Source: Leptolinea sp. UBA5366 (lineage in GTDB: Bacteria; Chloroflexota; Anaerolineae; Anaerolineales; Anaerolineaceae). Taken from it: a stretch of DNA of 28,490 nt. Location: positions 152,218 to 180,707 of the forward strand of contig DHPK01000032.1 of the NCBI GenBank assembly GCA_002407845.1. The letters are read 5' to 3'. This document shows positions 1 through 7,647 of the stretch, one piece after another. A model generated the notes under the pieces. That model was given only the letters and a program-made list of their open reading frames with translations. It was not told where the DNA came from and ran no database searches. How positions within the stretch are numbered: the stretch's first letter is position 1; each line of letters opens with the position of its first letter. The position numbers were made by a program, and so were the translations under genes.

Positions 1-95
1 TCCATGTTTTCTTTGAACCGGTTTGATATTATTTTGGAAACCTCGTCCCAGTCTAATTTCAAATTTTGAATATTATTTTCAGTATTTTTACTCAT
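1..95 (-). CDS. N-terminal fragment of an unidentified protein
   Basis: An ATG at 95 (minus strand) opens a frame that runs off the left edge of the window after 31 codons, with no stop. The encoded start is MSKNTENNIQNLKLDWDEVS followed by KIISNRFKENM: polar and Asn/Glu-rich at first, with no signal peptide or membrane segment in the visible part. A purine-rich stretch (AGAGCAGGTAGAAAAA) lies just upstream and could serve as ribosome binding site. It is in the same direction as the reductase gene that ends at 182, 86 bp upstream, so the two may be co-transcribed. Too little is visible to name a family. Confidence 0.5.
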   Translation of the reverse strand, partial: MSKNTENNIQNLKLDWDEVSKIISNRFKENM

Positions 96-181
96 TTTTC
101 TACCTGCTCTTCCATCTCTTATAACGAGTAGAAATCTCGCTTAGTTGAGCGGTCGAACCTTTTTAGCCATTTTTTCGCGAT

Positions 182-1543
182 TCAGGCAAGGCTGAAAAAG
201 TCATTCAACCCCTCGCTCATCGTTGGATGCGTGTAAATCTGATCACGCAGGAAATGGAAATCCGCATCCAGATCCATTGCTAATTTTATCAAATTGATCA
301 CTTCATATGACTCTGCACATAACAACATCATACCGATGATTTTCCCATTTTCCGGGCTAATCAGCGCCTTCAATAATCCTTCCGGCTGACGAAGCACCTG
401 AGCCTTCGGGATAACTGCAGCTGGCATTTTGATTACTTTGTATGCAATTCCAGCTTTTTCTGCCTCTTTCTCATTCAACCCGACTCTCGAAAAAGGTGTG
501 CGCATAAAAACGCTGTATGGTACATTTTTCCGTTTTTCGAGCGAATAATCTGCTTTCCCAGCCAGCTGAGAAATGACAATTCGGTAGTCATCCAGCGATG
601 TATAGGTAAACTGCTGTCCGCCGATCACATCTCCAAGCGCCCAAATTCCAGGTTGTCTTGTTTGAAGATTCTCATTGACGGCGATTGCCCCGCGAACAGT
701 CGTTTCGACCCCCGCTGCATCAAGATTCAATCCGTCAATATTTGGTCTGCGGCCAGTTGCCACCAGAATAGCATCACCGGCAAGCGCTTTCTCATCTCCA
801 GCTTTTTCATAGATCACACTGCCATCTGATCCTGCCTTGGTGATTTTCACTCCTGTATAAATTGAAATCTGCTGCTTTTCCAACAAGTTTCGAATTTCAT
901 CAGCAATGTCCTGGTCTTCGCGGGGCAGGAACACTTCCCCATCCTGTAAAATCGTCACGATTGAACCGAAGGACGCATACATTGAAGCGAATTCAAGACC
1001 GATGTAGCCGCCGCCGATAATGGTCAATCTTTTCGGTAAATCATCTTTCTCCATCAGCGACTCGCTGGTATAAACGCGGGGATTATCCGCCAGCCCCTCA
1101 ATTTCAGGCATCATCGGAACGGAACCGGTGTTAATAAAGATTTGCGGCGCGCTGATGGTCTTGATCTCAGTTTTGTTTACAATCTCGACCACATGCGGTT
1201 CAAGGAATTGAGCTGCTGCGTTTATCACTATGATGTTCGGGTTATTCGCTAATTTTTCGTAATTTTTCCGCCGCAGCATGTCTACAAGCTTCCTTTTTTC
1301 TTCGATCGCAGCTGCATAGCGCACTGCTTTCGCATCAAAATCATCCGCTTCAAAAGCAGAAGAGAATGCCGCACTGTGCACCAGTGACTTGGACGGAATG
1401 CAGCCTACATTGATGCAAGTGCCTCCATACATCTTTTCAGATTTTTCAATAACAGCAACTTTCTTGCCCATGCCGCCCAATTTTCCTGCCAGCGTTTTTC
1501 CGCCTTTTCCAAATCCAATGATGATTGCGTCATATTGATCCAT
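182..1543 (-). CDS. RclA-like pyridine nucleotide-disulfide oxidoreductase
   Basis: Cytoplasmic flavoprotein of the class I disulfide reductase family (dihydrolipoamide dehydrogenase / mercuric reductase / RclA), which moves electrons from NAD(P)H through FAD and a redox-active cysteine pair. Visible motifs: N-terminal FAD-binding GxGxxG-type segment (IIIGFGKGGKTLA, residues 7-19); the redox motif GGTCINVGCIPSKSL with C43 and C48; a second Rossmann motif IGGGYIGLEFAS (about 175-186) for NAD(P)H; the FAD motif ATGRRPN; and a C-terminal THPTMSE segment with H439 and E444, the usual catalytic dyad. Length (453 aa) is normal. The start of the protein and the MYGGTCIN segment resemble E. coli RclA (reactive chlorine resistance) more than lipoamide dehydrogenase, and no 2-oxoacid dehydrogenase complex genes are adjacent. 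Start at 1543 is supported by CGGAGGA upstream. The exact substrate is not determinable. Confidence 0.85.
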   Translation of the reverse strand: MDQYDAIIIGFGKGGKTLAGKLGGMGKKVAVIEKSEKMYGGTCINVGCIPSKSLVHSAAFSSAFEADDFDAKAVRYAAAIEEKRKLVDMLRRKNYEKLANNPNIIVINAAAQFLEPHVVEIVNKTEIKTISAPQIFINTGSVPMMPEIEGLADNPRVYTSESLMEKDDLPKRLTIIGGGYIGLEFASMYASFGSIVTILQDGEVFLPREDQDIADEIRNLLEKQQISIYTGVKITKAGSDGSVIYEKAGDEKALAGDAILVATGRRPNIDGLNLDAAGVETTVRGAIAVNENLQTRQPGIWALGDVIGGQQFTYTSLDDYRIVISQLAGKADYSLEKRKNVPYSVFMRTPFSRVGLNEKEAEKAGIAYKVIKMPAAVIPKAQVLRQPEGLLKALISPENGKIIGMMLLCAESYEVINLIKLAMDLDADFHFLRDQIYTHPTMSEGLNDFFSLA

Positions 1544-1730
1544 CGAGTTCCTCCGAATTCGTTTGCTCTTCAGTTTTATTCATGATTTATATATAGCAGG
1601 ACATGACCTATCTGTCAAAAAGCACATCAAAGAGGCGAATCAATTTCAAGGTGTAACAGTTGCTTTCGGTTTTCTTAGCGATCCATTTCTTCTGGTTTTC
1701 CACTGCAAATATGACAAATCTCCGCCGAGC

Positions 1731-1759
1731 TTGACGCCATCCCTAAAAAGAGGTATATT
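1731..1759 (+). promoter_or_regulatory. Sigma-70 type promoter of the initiator tRNA gene
   Basis: TTGACG at 1731-1736 and TATATT at 1754-1759 are separated by 17 bp, close to the housekeeping consensus. The predicted start of transcription (about 1766) lies five or so bases before the mature tRNA 5' end, so there is almost no leader to process. Confidence 0.75.
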
Positions 1760-1770
1760 TATACAGCTGA

Positions 1771-1842
1771 TGCGGGGTAGAGCAGTGGCAGCTCGTCGGG
1801 CTCATAACCCGGAGGTCGTACGTTCGAATCGTGCCCCCGCTA
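1771..1842 (+). tRNA. Initiator tRNA-Met (CAU anticodon)
   Basis: The 72-nt sequence folds as a cloverleaf: acceptor 1771-1777 with 1835-1841, D arm GAGC/GCTC with a 7-nt loop, anticodon arm TCGGG-CTCATAA-CCCGG, variable AGGTC, T arm GTACG-TTCGAAT-CGTGC, and discriminator A at 1842. It is an initiator rather than an elongator because it has the three consecutive G:C pairs in the anticodon stem (GGG/CCC), the A11:U24 purine:pyrimidine D-stem pair, and no Watson-Crick pair at 1-72, where it has U opposite U. CCA is not encoded; the genome follows with CTG. It has its own promoter and terminator, so it is a single-gene unit. Confidence 0.93.
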
Positions 1843-1845
1843 CTG

Positions 1846-1879
1846 AAAGACTGGAAAATTATTTTTCCAGTCTTTTTTT
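1846..1879 (+). terminator. Rho-independent terminator of the tRNA gene
   Basis: Perfect 13-bp stem AAAGACTGGAAAA (1846-1858) / TTTTCCAGTCTTT (1863-1875) with a 4-nt loop, continuing into a T run to 1879, beginning four bases after the tRNA ends. Confidence 0.9.
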
Positions 1880-2302
1880 ATCTATACCCTATCGTTTCCT
1901 TAATGACAGCTTCCTTAATGAAAGCTTCTTGAAGGAATTTTTCTCGAGATTGTTTAGGCAAACAATTTCTCACATCCGTAAATCATTGTTCTCTTCCAAT
2001 AAAACATTTCACTCTTCCCATCAAGGGCAGATCCCAACCTGATACCTGCATTTAGAAAATATCATCCGAAATATATCAAATTTTTCTGATCATAGATCGT
2101 TTTTCTCCAATCGAGCTCCGCCTTTACATACTTTTTTCTGAAACTTTCACACTTTTAATCAAGATATTTCATACATCCGTCTCTCAATTTGGGACGAAAG
2201 TCATTATTTTGATTTTTTGAGCCATAAGTGATTAGCCAACTTTCAATAACCTCCTGTATACTAAGCCAAAAGGAATCATCACATCATACAACACGGAACA
2301 CA
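1880..2302. other. AT-rich intergenic region between tRNA and lacI-type gene
   Basis: No convincing gene is present. It holds a short tandem duplication at 1896-1925, an 11-bp symmetrical element TGAAACTTTCA at 2139-2149, and a likely -10 box TATACT at 2257-2262 whose start point would be about 35 bp before the regulator start codon; no good -35 box is seen. The symmetrical element could be a LacI-family half-site pair, but its odd centre (a single C rather than CG) makes this weak. Confidence 0.4.
1896..1925. repeat. Two-copy 15-bp tandem repeat
   Basis: TTCCTTAATGACAGC (1896-1910) is followed directly by TTCCTTAATGAAAGC (1911-1925), one mismatch. The second copy can also pair with AAGGAA at 1932-1937. 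Probably slippage-derived; no function is evident. Confidence 0.6.
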
Positions 2303-3331
2303 ATGAAAATTTTGCTGAAAGAAATTGCAAAACAGGCAGGTGTTTCAGAAGCAACTGTCTCCAGAGTGATCAACAAAACTGTTCCAGTCAGTCCCGCCAT
2401 GGAACAGCGGGTGTTCGATGCGGTGCAAACTCTCGGGGCAGACCTCTCTGCGAATAAGATTAAAAGGAACCGAACCGGAGACAAACCGCTCGTGATTGGA
2501 CTGATCGTCTCAGATCTCTCCAATCCATTTTTTGAAGTTGTGATGCGCGGCGTCGTTTCCGAGGCGCAATTTTATGATTATGGCGTCCAAATTTTTGAAA
2601 CGAACGAAGACCTTGCTACTGAAAACCGAATTTTTGAATTGATCCCGCGATTTCAGCTGGGTGGACTGATCATTTGTGCCAGCGGGGTGTCCGATTCGAA
2701 ACTCATCGCCTTTTTTACCAGAACGAAGATTCCGCTGGTCGTGCTGAACCGGCTGATCAACTATCCGCAGATCAACTGCATCACAATTGACCACCATAAA
2801 GCCATGTACCAGGCAGCAATGCACTTGATCAATCTCGGTCACAAACGGATTGCTTACCTATCAGGCCCATCAAAACGGGAACCTTCTATTTCACGGGGAA
2901 ACGGCATCCGAGAGGCACTGAAACAATCCGGCTTGGAATTGTCGTCTGAACTATGCGTGAGCAGTTTTCCTAATGAAGAAGGCGGTTTCCACGCCATGAT
3001 CTCGCTGTTAGCTTTACCAAAAGCAAAACGACCGACTGGCGTGATTGCATTTAACGATTTGATTGCTCTCGGAGCGATGCGTGCGATCCGAACAAAGAAC
3101 CTGCGAATACCTGAAGACATTTCGGTTGTCGGTAATGATAATATTGAAATGGCGATTCATTGTTACCCAGCTTTAACGACTATTTCACCGCCAAAGAACT
3201 ACCTCGGGAAGCTGGCTGTTCAGACGATCAACAGTGTTCTTCAAAATCATGGGGAGGAGACTCCCAATGGCTTTATTCAAATTGAGGCGCCGTTAACGCT
3301 TCGGTATTCAACCGGAGTTGCGCCCAACTAA
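2303..3331 (+). CDS. LacI-family transcriptional regulator
   Basis: DNA-binding sugar-responsive regulator. The first 45 residues are a typical LacI helix-turn-helix and hinge (LLKEIAKQAGVSEATVSRVIN, DNA contacts about residues 4-24). The rest is a periplasmic-binding-protein-like effector domain, recognisable from VIGLIVSDLSNPFFEVVMRG, the LGHKRIAYLSGP segment, and the VIAFNDLIALGAMRA and ISVVGNDNIEMA segments near the C terminus. The frame is open upstream to a GTG at 2228, but the ATG at 2303 gives the family's usual N terminus and 342-aa length and has GGAA at a good distance. It lies 56 bp upstream of the binding-protein gene on the same strand, so it most likely controls the transporter and sugar-enzyme genes that follow. 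The effector cannot be read from sequence. Confidence 0.9.
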   Translation: MKILLKEIAKQAGVSEATVSRVINKTVPVSPAMEQRVFDAVQTLGADLSANKIKRNRTGDKPLVIGLIVSDLSNPFFEVVMRGVVSEAQFYDYGVQIFETNEDLATENRIFELIPRFQLGGLIICASGVSDSKLIAFFTRTKIPLVVLNRLINYPQINCITIDHHKAMYQAAMHLINLGHKRIAYLSGPSKREPSISRGNGIREALKQSGLELSSELCVSSFPNEEGGFHAMISLLALPKAKRPTGVIAFNDLIALGAMRAIRTKNLRIPEDISVVGNDNIEMAIHCYPALTTISPPKNYLGKLAVQTINSVLQNHGEETPNGFIQIEAPLTLRYSTGVAPN

Positions 3332-3341
3332 ATTTGTGTAT

Positions 3342-3364
3342 AAGCACCTTTGCGGTGTTTTATT
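3342..3364 (+). terminator. Weak hairpin after the lacI-type gene
   Basis: AAGCACC (3342-3348) can pair with GGTGTTT (3354-3360), including one G:T, around a TTTGC loop, with TATT following. The stem is short, so it may attenuate rather than end transcription between the regulator and the transporter operon. Confidence 0.45.
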
Positions 3365-3387
3365 AATTATTTTTATGGAGGAAAGTA

Positions 3388-5316
3388 ATGATACGAAGAA
3401 AAGCTTTATTTTTTATCCTGGCTTTTGTTATGGTACTCAGCGTCGCATCAGTTGTTTCTGCTGTTGAGTACAACGAAGCCCCGATGCTTGCCGAGAAAGT
3501 TGCTGCCGGCGAGCTGCCCCCCGTAGAAGAACGTCTGCCGAAAGAACCGATGGTAGTTGAACCGCTGAATTCAGTTGGTACCTATGGCGGCACCCTGCGC
3601 CGTGGTATCACCGGACCAAACGACTTCAACAACTACACGCGGTTAATGTATGACGCTCTGCTGCGCTATTCCCAGAGCGGTTACGAAATTCAACCGAAAC
3701 TGGTACGTTCCATGACAAGCAATGACGATTTCTCCGTTTGGGAAATCAACATGCTAGACGGAGCCAAGTGGTCAGACGGATCACCGTTCACTTCAGCTGA
3801 CATCCTTTACTGGTATGAAAACGTGCTGCTGAACGAAGAACTGACCTCATCGATCCCGACCTGGCTGAAAAATGAAGACGGAACGGTCGTCGAAATGACG
3901 GCTCCGGATGAATATACCGTCCGCTTCACGTATAAAAACCCGGTCACCACGATCATGGCAGAAATCGCCAATATGGACAACAAAGACGCTCAGATGTCCA
4001 TGTTCCAGCCTTCAGAATACATGAAACAGTGGCATCCTGCATTCACGGACAAAGCTCAGCTTGAAGCCAAAGCAAAAGAAATGTCCTTCGATAGCTGGAC
4101 TCAGCTTTACAAAAACATGGAACTGCCTTTCCGGAATCCTGCACGCCCGGTCATGACGCCATGGATGTCAGTTAACACGATCAATGATCCGGTTTACACG
4201 CTCGTCCGCAATCCTTATTATGTCGCAGTCGATACTGAAGGCAACCAGCTTCCTTACGTCGACCAGATCGACATGATCACTTATCAGGATTCGAACGCAC
4301 TCAACATGGCAGTCATCCAGGGTGAAATCGACCTTCAGGACCGCCATGTCATCATGGGCAACCTGCCGGTGCTGCTTGAACAAGCAGAAGCGACTGGGAA
4401 GTACACTGTCCGGCTGTGGACGACTTTCGGCGGCGCTGATGCTGTCCTGGCAGTCAACCAGTATTATCCGGACATGAAATACCGCGAACTGCTCAGCAAC
4501 CATGATTTCCGCTATGCTTTATCAGTTGCAATTGACCGCGAAGAAATCATCGAATCCGCGTTCATGGGCATTGGTGAAGCTCGCCAGGGCGTTCCCCGCA
4601 GCACCCATCCGTACTACCCGGGTGATGAATATGCCTACTATGCGACAGAATATGATCAGGATGCCGCGAACAAGATTTTGGACGATTTGGGTCTGACCAA
4701 TCGCGATGCTGAAGGGTACCGCACATTTGCTGACGGCTCCCGAATCATGATCGAGATCAACTGGGTTCCGCAGTTTGCGAACTGGGGCGATATCGCTCAG
4801 ATGGTTTCAGAGGACTGGAAAGGTGTCGGGCTTGATGGCGTAGTCGTTGAACGTGAACGAACCGCCGCATTCGCACTGCGCGATGACAACAAGCTCATGA
4901 CTGAAATCTGGAACGAAGACACCACCGGATTCCCATTCACCGGCTCACCGAAATTTGATCCGCGCAACAGCTGGAACACCGGTCTGACCTTCGCCATCGC
5001 CGTCCGCGACTGGGTCGCTTCAGACGGTAAAGAAGGGGAAGCCCCGACTGCTGACTTTGCCCGCATCATGGAGATCGTTGACATTGCCAAGACAAAGAGC
5101 GAAGAAGAAAAAGTCGAATTGGCTCATGAATTGTTCCAAATCTGGTCAAAAGGTCTCTATGAGATCGGAATCGCAGGTCTGACGCCGATGATTCAAGGTG
5201 TCGGTGTGGTAAATATCAATCTTGAAAACCTGCCTGGTGATGATGAGCTCGGCAATGACTGGCCGCTCCGCACGCCTGGAAATGCTCGACTCGAGCAGAT
5301 TTATTTCAAGAAATAA
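3388..5316 (+). CDS. ABC transporter substrate-binding protein, family 5 (peptide/oligosaccharide type)
   Basis: Extracytoplasmic solute receptor of the Opp/Dpp class (SBP_bac_5). Residues 1-25 form a Sec signal peptide (two Arg and a Lys, a hydrophobic core, then VVSA before VEYNEAP). No lipobox cysteine is present, so it is not a standard lipoprotein. The mature part has the class features: an early YGGTLRRGITGPNDFNNY segment, the WSDGSPFTSADILYWYENV segment near residue 130, YLLSNHDFRYALSVAIDREE-like text in the middle third, and a WNTGLTF/WVASDG region near the end. Length of 642 aa is large but usual for members that bind sugars or longer ligands. An AGGA-GG ribosome site precedes ATG 3388. 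It is the first gene of the transporter set and is followed by a stable hairpin. Ligand is inferred to be a sugar from the downstream enzymes. Confidence 0.9.
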   Translation: MIRRKALFFILAFVMVLSVASVVSAVEYNEAPMLAEKVAAGELPPVEERLPKEPMVVEPLNSVGTYGGTLRRGITGPNDFNNYTRLMYDALLRYSQSGYEIQPKLVRSMTSNDDFSVWEINMLDGAKWSDGSPFTSADILYWYENVLLNEELTSSIPTWLKNEDGTVVEMTAPDEYTVRFTYKNPVTTIMAEIANMDNKDAQMSMFQPSEYMKQWHPAFTDKAQLEAKAKEMSFDSWTQLYKNMELPFRNPARPVMTPWMSVNTINDPVYTLVRNPYYVAVDTEGNQLPYVDQIDMITYQDSNALNMAVIQGEIDLQDRHVIMGNLPVLLEQAEATGKYTVRLWTTFGGADAVLAVNQYYPDMKYRELLSNHDFRYALSVAIDREEIIESAFMGIGEARQGVPRSTHPYYPGDEYAYYATEYDQDAANKILDDLGLTNRDAEGYRTFADGSRIMIEINWVPQFANWGDIAQMVSEDWKGVGLDGVVVERERTAAFALRDDNKLMTEIWNEDTTGFPFTGSPKFDPRNSWNTGLTFAIAVRDWVASDGKEGEAPTADFARIMEIVDIAKTKSEEEKVELAHELFQIWSKGLYEIGIAGLTPMIQGVGVVNINLENLPGDDELGNDWPLRTPGNARLEQIYFKK

Positions 5317-5344
5317 TGAAGATTAAATAAGTTTGAACGCAATT

Positions 5345-5422
5345 CTGGGAAGGGGTTTTTCCCCTTCCCAGTTGCCGAAAAACTGGGAAATCCCGCCCAT
5401 TTCGAAATCAAAACTGAAATGG
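5345..5422 (+). promoter_or_regulatory. Hairpin cluster between binding-protein and permease genes
   Basis: A perfect 11-bp stem CTGGGAAGGGG (5345-5355) / CCCCTTCCCAG (5361-5371) with a TTTTT loop is followed by a second hairpin CCATTTC (5397-5403) / GAAATGG (5416-5422). CTGGGAA at 5383-5389 can also pair with TTCCCAG at 5365-5371, giving an alternative fold. No T run follows the first stem, so it is more likely an mRNA 3'-end stabiliser or attenuator, as is common after binding-protein genes, than a full terminator. Confidence 0.65.
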
Positions 5423-5468
5423 CTGGATTTACCAGGTTTTCGATTCCTGACAAAACTGGAGGTGTTCT

Positions 5469-6458
5469 ATGGGTGGTTATATCTTACGGCGGCTGTTGGC
5501 AATACCAGTATTATTGCTGGTGTTCTCCGTCATCATTTTCGCATTAATCCAAGCCCCGCCGGGGGATTTTGTGACGTCTTACGTCGCAATCATCGCCGGA
5601 TCCGGGACATCCATCACAAAGGCTCAGATAGATGAAATGCGTGATTCGTTCGGGCTGAATGAAAACTTATTTGTCCAATACTTTAAATGGATGGGGAAAA
5701 TCATGAAAGGGGACATGGGACTGTCGCTGCTGTACATGGTGCCGAACTCGGTGCTCATTAAGCAGCGGCTGGGGCTCACCGTTCTTCTGGCGCTTTTCTC
5801 ATTTTTGCTATCCTGGGGGATAGCCATTCCAGCCGGGATCATCTCTGCCACGCACAAAAATTCATTCTGGGATTATTTTTTCACTGTGATCAACTATATC
5901 GGCGTGGCAATCCCCAACTTCTTCCTTGCATTGCTGCTGATGTGGCTCGCATTTTCATGGTGGGGGATGAGTCTGGTCGGCTTGTTCTCGAATGAGTTCG
6001 TCAATGCTCCCTGGTCATGGGCGAGGGTGGTCGACCTGCTCAAGCATCTCTGGCTCCCGAGTCTGGTGATTGCCTTAGGAGGCTCCGCCCGGCTGACCCG
6101 CGTTATGCGCGCAAATCTGCTGGATGAACTCGGGAAACCTTATATGATCACCGGCAGAGCAAAAGGCATGTCCGAGTGGGCGCTCGTGATGAAATATCCT
6201 GTCAGGCTGGCTTTGAATCCGCTGATCAGTACCATCGGCAACTACATCCCGCAGCTCTTTTCGGGCAGTCTAATCGTGGCTACCGTTATGAACCTGCAGA
6301 ATATCGGTCCGCTGCTGCTTCAGGCGCTACAGACGCAGGATATGTATCTGTCCGGCGCAATCTTGATGGTCTACTGTCTGTTGTCAATCGTAGGCACAAT
6401 TCTGTCAGACATTTTGCTGGCAATGGTCGATCCCCGCATTCGAATGGAGAACAACTGA
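5469..6458 (+). CDS. ABC transporter permease, DppB/OppB type
   Basis: Inner-membrane permease subunit, 329 aa. The N terminus (GGYILRRLLAIPVLLLVFSVIIFALIQAPPGDF) is the typical start of the OppB/DppB class: first membrane helix followed by a PPGD segment. About five further hydrophobic segments follow. The cytoplasmic coupling loop is visible as TRVMRANLLDELGKPYMITGRAKGMSEWALV (about residues 212-242), with the EAA-like pattern that docks on the ATPases. GGAGGTG precedes ATG 5469. The next permease gene begins one base after this one ends, so the two are translationally linked and presumably form the heterodimeric channel. Confidence 0.9.
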   Translation: MGGYILRRLLAIPVLLLVFSVIIFALIQAPPGDFVTSYVAIIAGSGTSITKAQIDEMRDSFGLNENLFVQYFKWMGKIMKGDMGLSLLYMVPNSVLIKQRLGLTVLLALFSFLLSWGIAIPAGIISATHKNSFWDYFFTVINYIGVAIPNFFLALLLMWLAFSWWGMSLVGLFSNEFVNAPWSWARVVDLLKHLWLPSLVIALGGSARLTRVMRANLLDELGKPYMITGRAKGMSEWALVMKYPVRLALNPLISTIGNYIPQLFSGSLIVATVMNLQNIGPLLLQALQTQDMYLSGAILMVYCLLSIVGTILSDILLAMVDPRIRMENN

Positions 6459-6459
6459 T

Positions 6460-7635
6460 ATGTCAGACAAACTGAATTTACCAGAAAATGCAGAAGAAAT
6501 CGCCAATCTCAATCTCGATCTCGGGGACACTGGCTTAGCCTTAGCAACAGCAGAGGAAGAAAAAGTATCGCTCGCATCAAACTGGAAACTGGTTTGGTGG
6601 CGCTACCGAAAAAATAAACTGGCAGTGATTTGCCTCTTTCTGCTGCTGATCGTCGTTTCAATCATTCTTTTCCCGCAGTTTTATGCGAATGACGACTCCG
6701 AACGCAGCGATGCCCGGCTGGCTTACATGCCAATTCAGCCGCTGCACTTTTTCAAAGATGGAAAACTTGATCTCTGGATGGAAAGCATGGAGGGCGTCCG
6801 CAACCGCAAGACTTTCAATATGGATTGGGTCGCAAACCCGGAAGTCCAAGTTGATGTTAAGTTTTTTGGACACGGTATCCCGTGGAAATTCATGTTTTGG
6901 CAAACCGACCGCCATTTGCTGGTCGCTCAAGACGGTAAAACAAGAATCTTCCTGCTCGGGTCAGATCGGATGGGCCGTGACCAGTGGTCGCGCTTGGCTT
7001 ATGCAACCAGAACATCCCTGACAGTCGGGATGATCGCAGTTTTTCTGAGCTTGATCCTCGGCGTTGTGCTGGGAGGGATCAGCGGTTACTTCGGCGGTGT
7101 CGCTGACATGATCATCCAAAGGGTCATCGAAATATTAAATTCAATTCCTTATGTTCCAATCTGGATGGCGATGACAGCGGCGCTTCCGCGCGAATGGTCT
7201 CCGGAACAGCGCTTTCTCGCAATCACGATCATATTGTCGCTGCTAGGCTGGACAACGCTGGGACGCGAAGTCCGAGGAAAGTTCCTCTCAATCCGGGAAG
7301 AAGATTTCGTTTTAGCAGCCGAATTGATCGGCTGCAGCAAGGCTCGAGTCATTTTCACTCATATGCTGCCCACCTTCATGAGCCATATTATCGCAACCGG
7401 GACGCTTTCGATCCCCTTGATGATCATCAATGAGACATCTCTCGGTTATCTGGGACTCGGTTTGCGCCCGCCAGCCATCAGCTATGGCGTGATGCTTCAG
7501 GAAGCCCAAAACGTTCAAACCATGGCGAAAGCCCCATGGCTAATGATCCCCGGCGCAGTCGTTGTAATCGTCGTGCTGATGTTCAATCTCGTCGGTGACG
7601 GATTGCGCGATGCAGCAGATCCATACAGTAAATAA
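6460..7635 (+). CDS. ABC transporter permease, DppC/OppC type, with large extracytoplasmic insert
   Basis: Second permease subunit, 391 aa. A 50-residue acidic cytoplasmic N terminus precedes membrane helix 1 (about 53-72). A hydrophilic segment of about 90 residues follows on the outer face, rich in aromatics, ending at FLLGSDRMGRDQWSRL, the sequence that starts the conserved DppC core. The rest carries helices and the coupling loop EDFVLAAELIGCSKARVIFTHMLP, and ends in DGLRDAADPYSK, typical of the family. OppC/DppC of about 300 aa lack so long an insert, but related importers of Thermotoga-like and Chloroflexota bacteria have it; it probably contacts the binding protein. Start ATG 6460 overlaps the context of the upstream stop (TGATATG). 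Confidence 0.9.
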   Translation: MSDKLNLPENAEEIANLNLDLGDTGLALATAEEEKVSLASNWKLVWWRYRKNKLAVICLFLLLIVVSIILFPQFYANDDSERSDARLAYMPIQPLHFFKDGKLDLWMESMEGVRNRKTFNMDWVANPEVQVDVKFFGHGIPWKFMFWQTDRHLLVAQDGKTRIFLLGSDRMGRDQWSRLAYATRTSLTVGMIAVFLSLILGVVLGGISGYFGGVADMIIQRVIEILNSIPYVPIWMAMTAALPREWSPEQRFLAITIILSLLGWTTLGREVRGKFLSIREEDFVLAAELIGCSKARVIFTHMLPTFMSHIIATGTLSIPLMIINETSLGYLGLGLRPPAISYGVMLQEAQNVQTMAKAPWLMIPGAVVVIVVLMFNLVGDGLRDAADPYSK

Positions 7636-7647
7636 GGAGGAAAAAGC

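Noticed and set aside
1771..1879. tRNA gene as an integration site of a mobile element
   Set aside because: No integrase gene and no second copy of the tRNA 3' end was seen in the window.
1563..2042. 159-codon plus-strand ORF
   Set aside because: It runs straight through the initiator tRNA, its promoter and its terminator, and its translation has no protein-like pattern.
2228..2302. GTG start extending the LacI-type protein by 25 residues
   Set aside because: The extension is unlike the family N terminus, overlaps the probable -10 box, and ATG 2303 fits the usual length and ribosome site.
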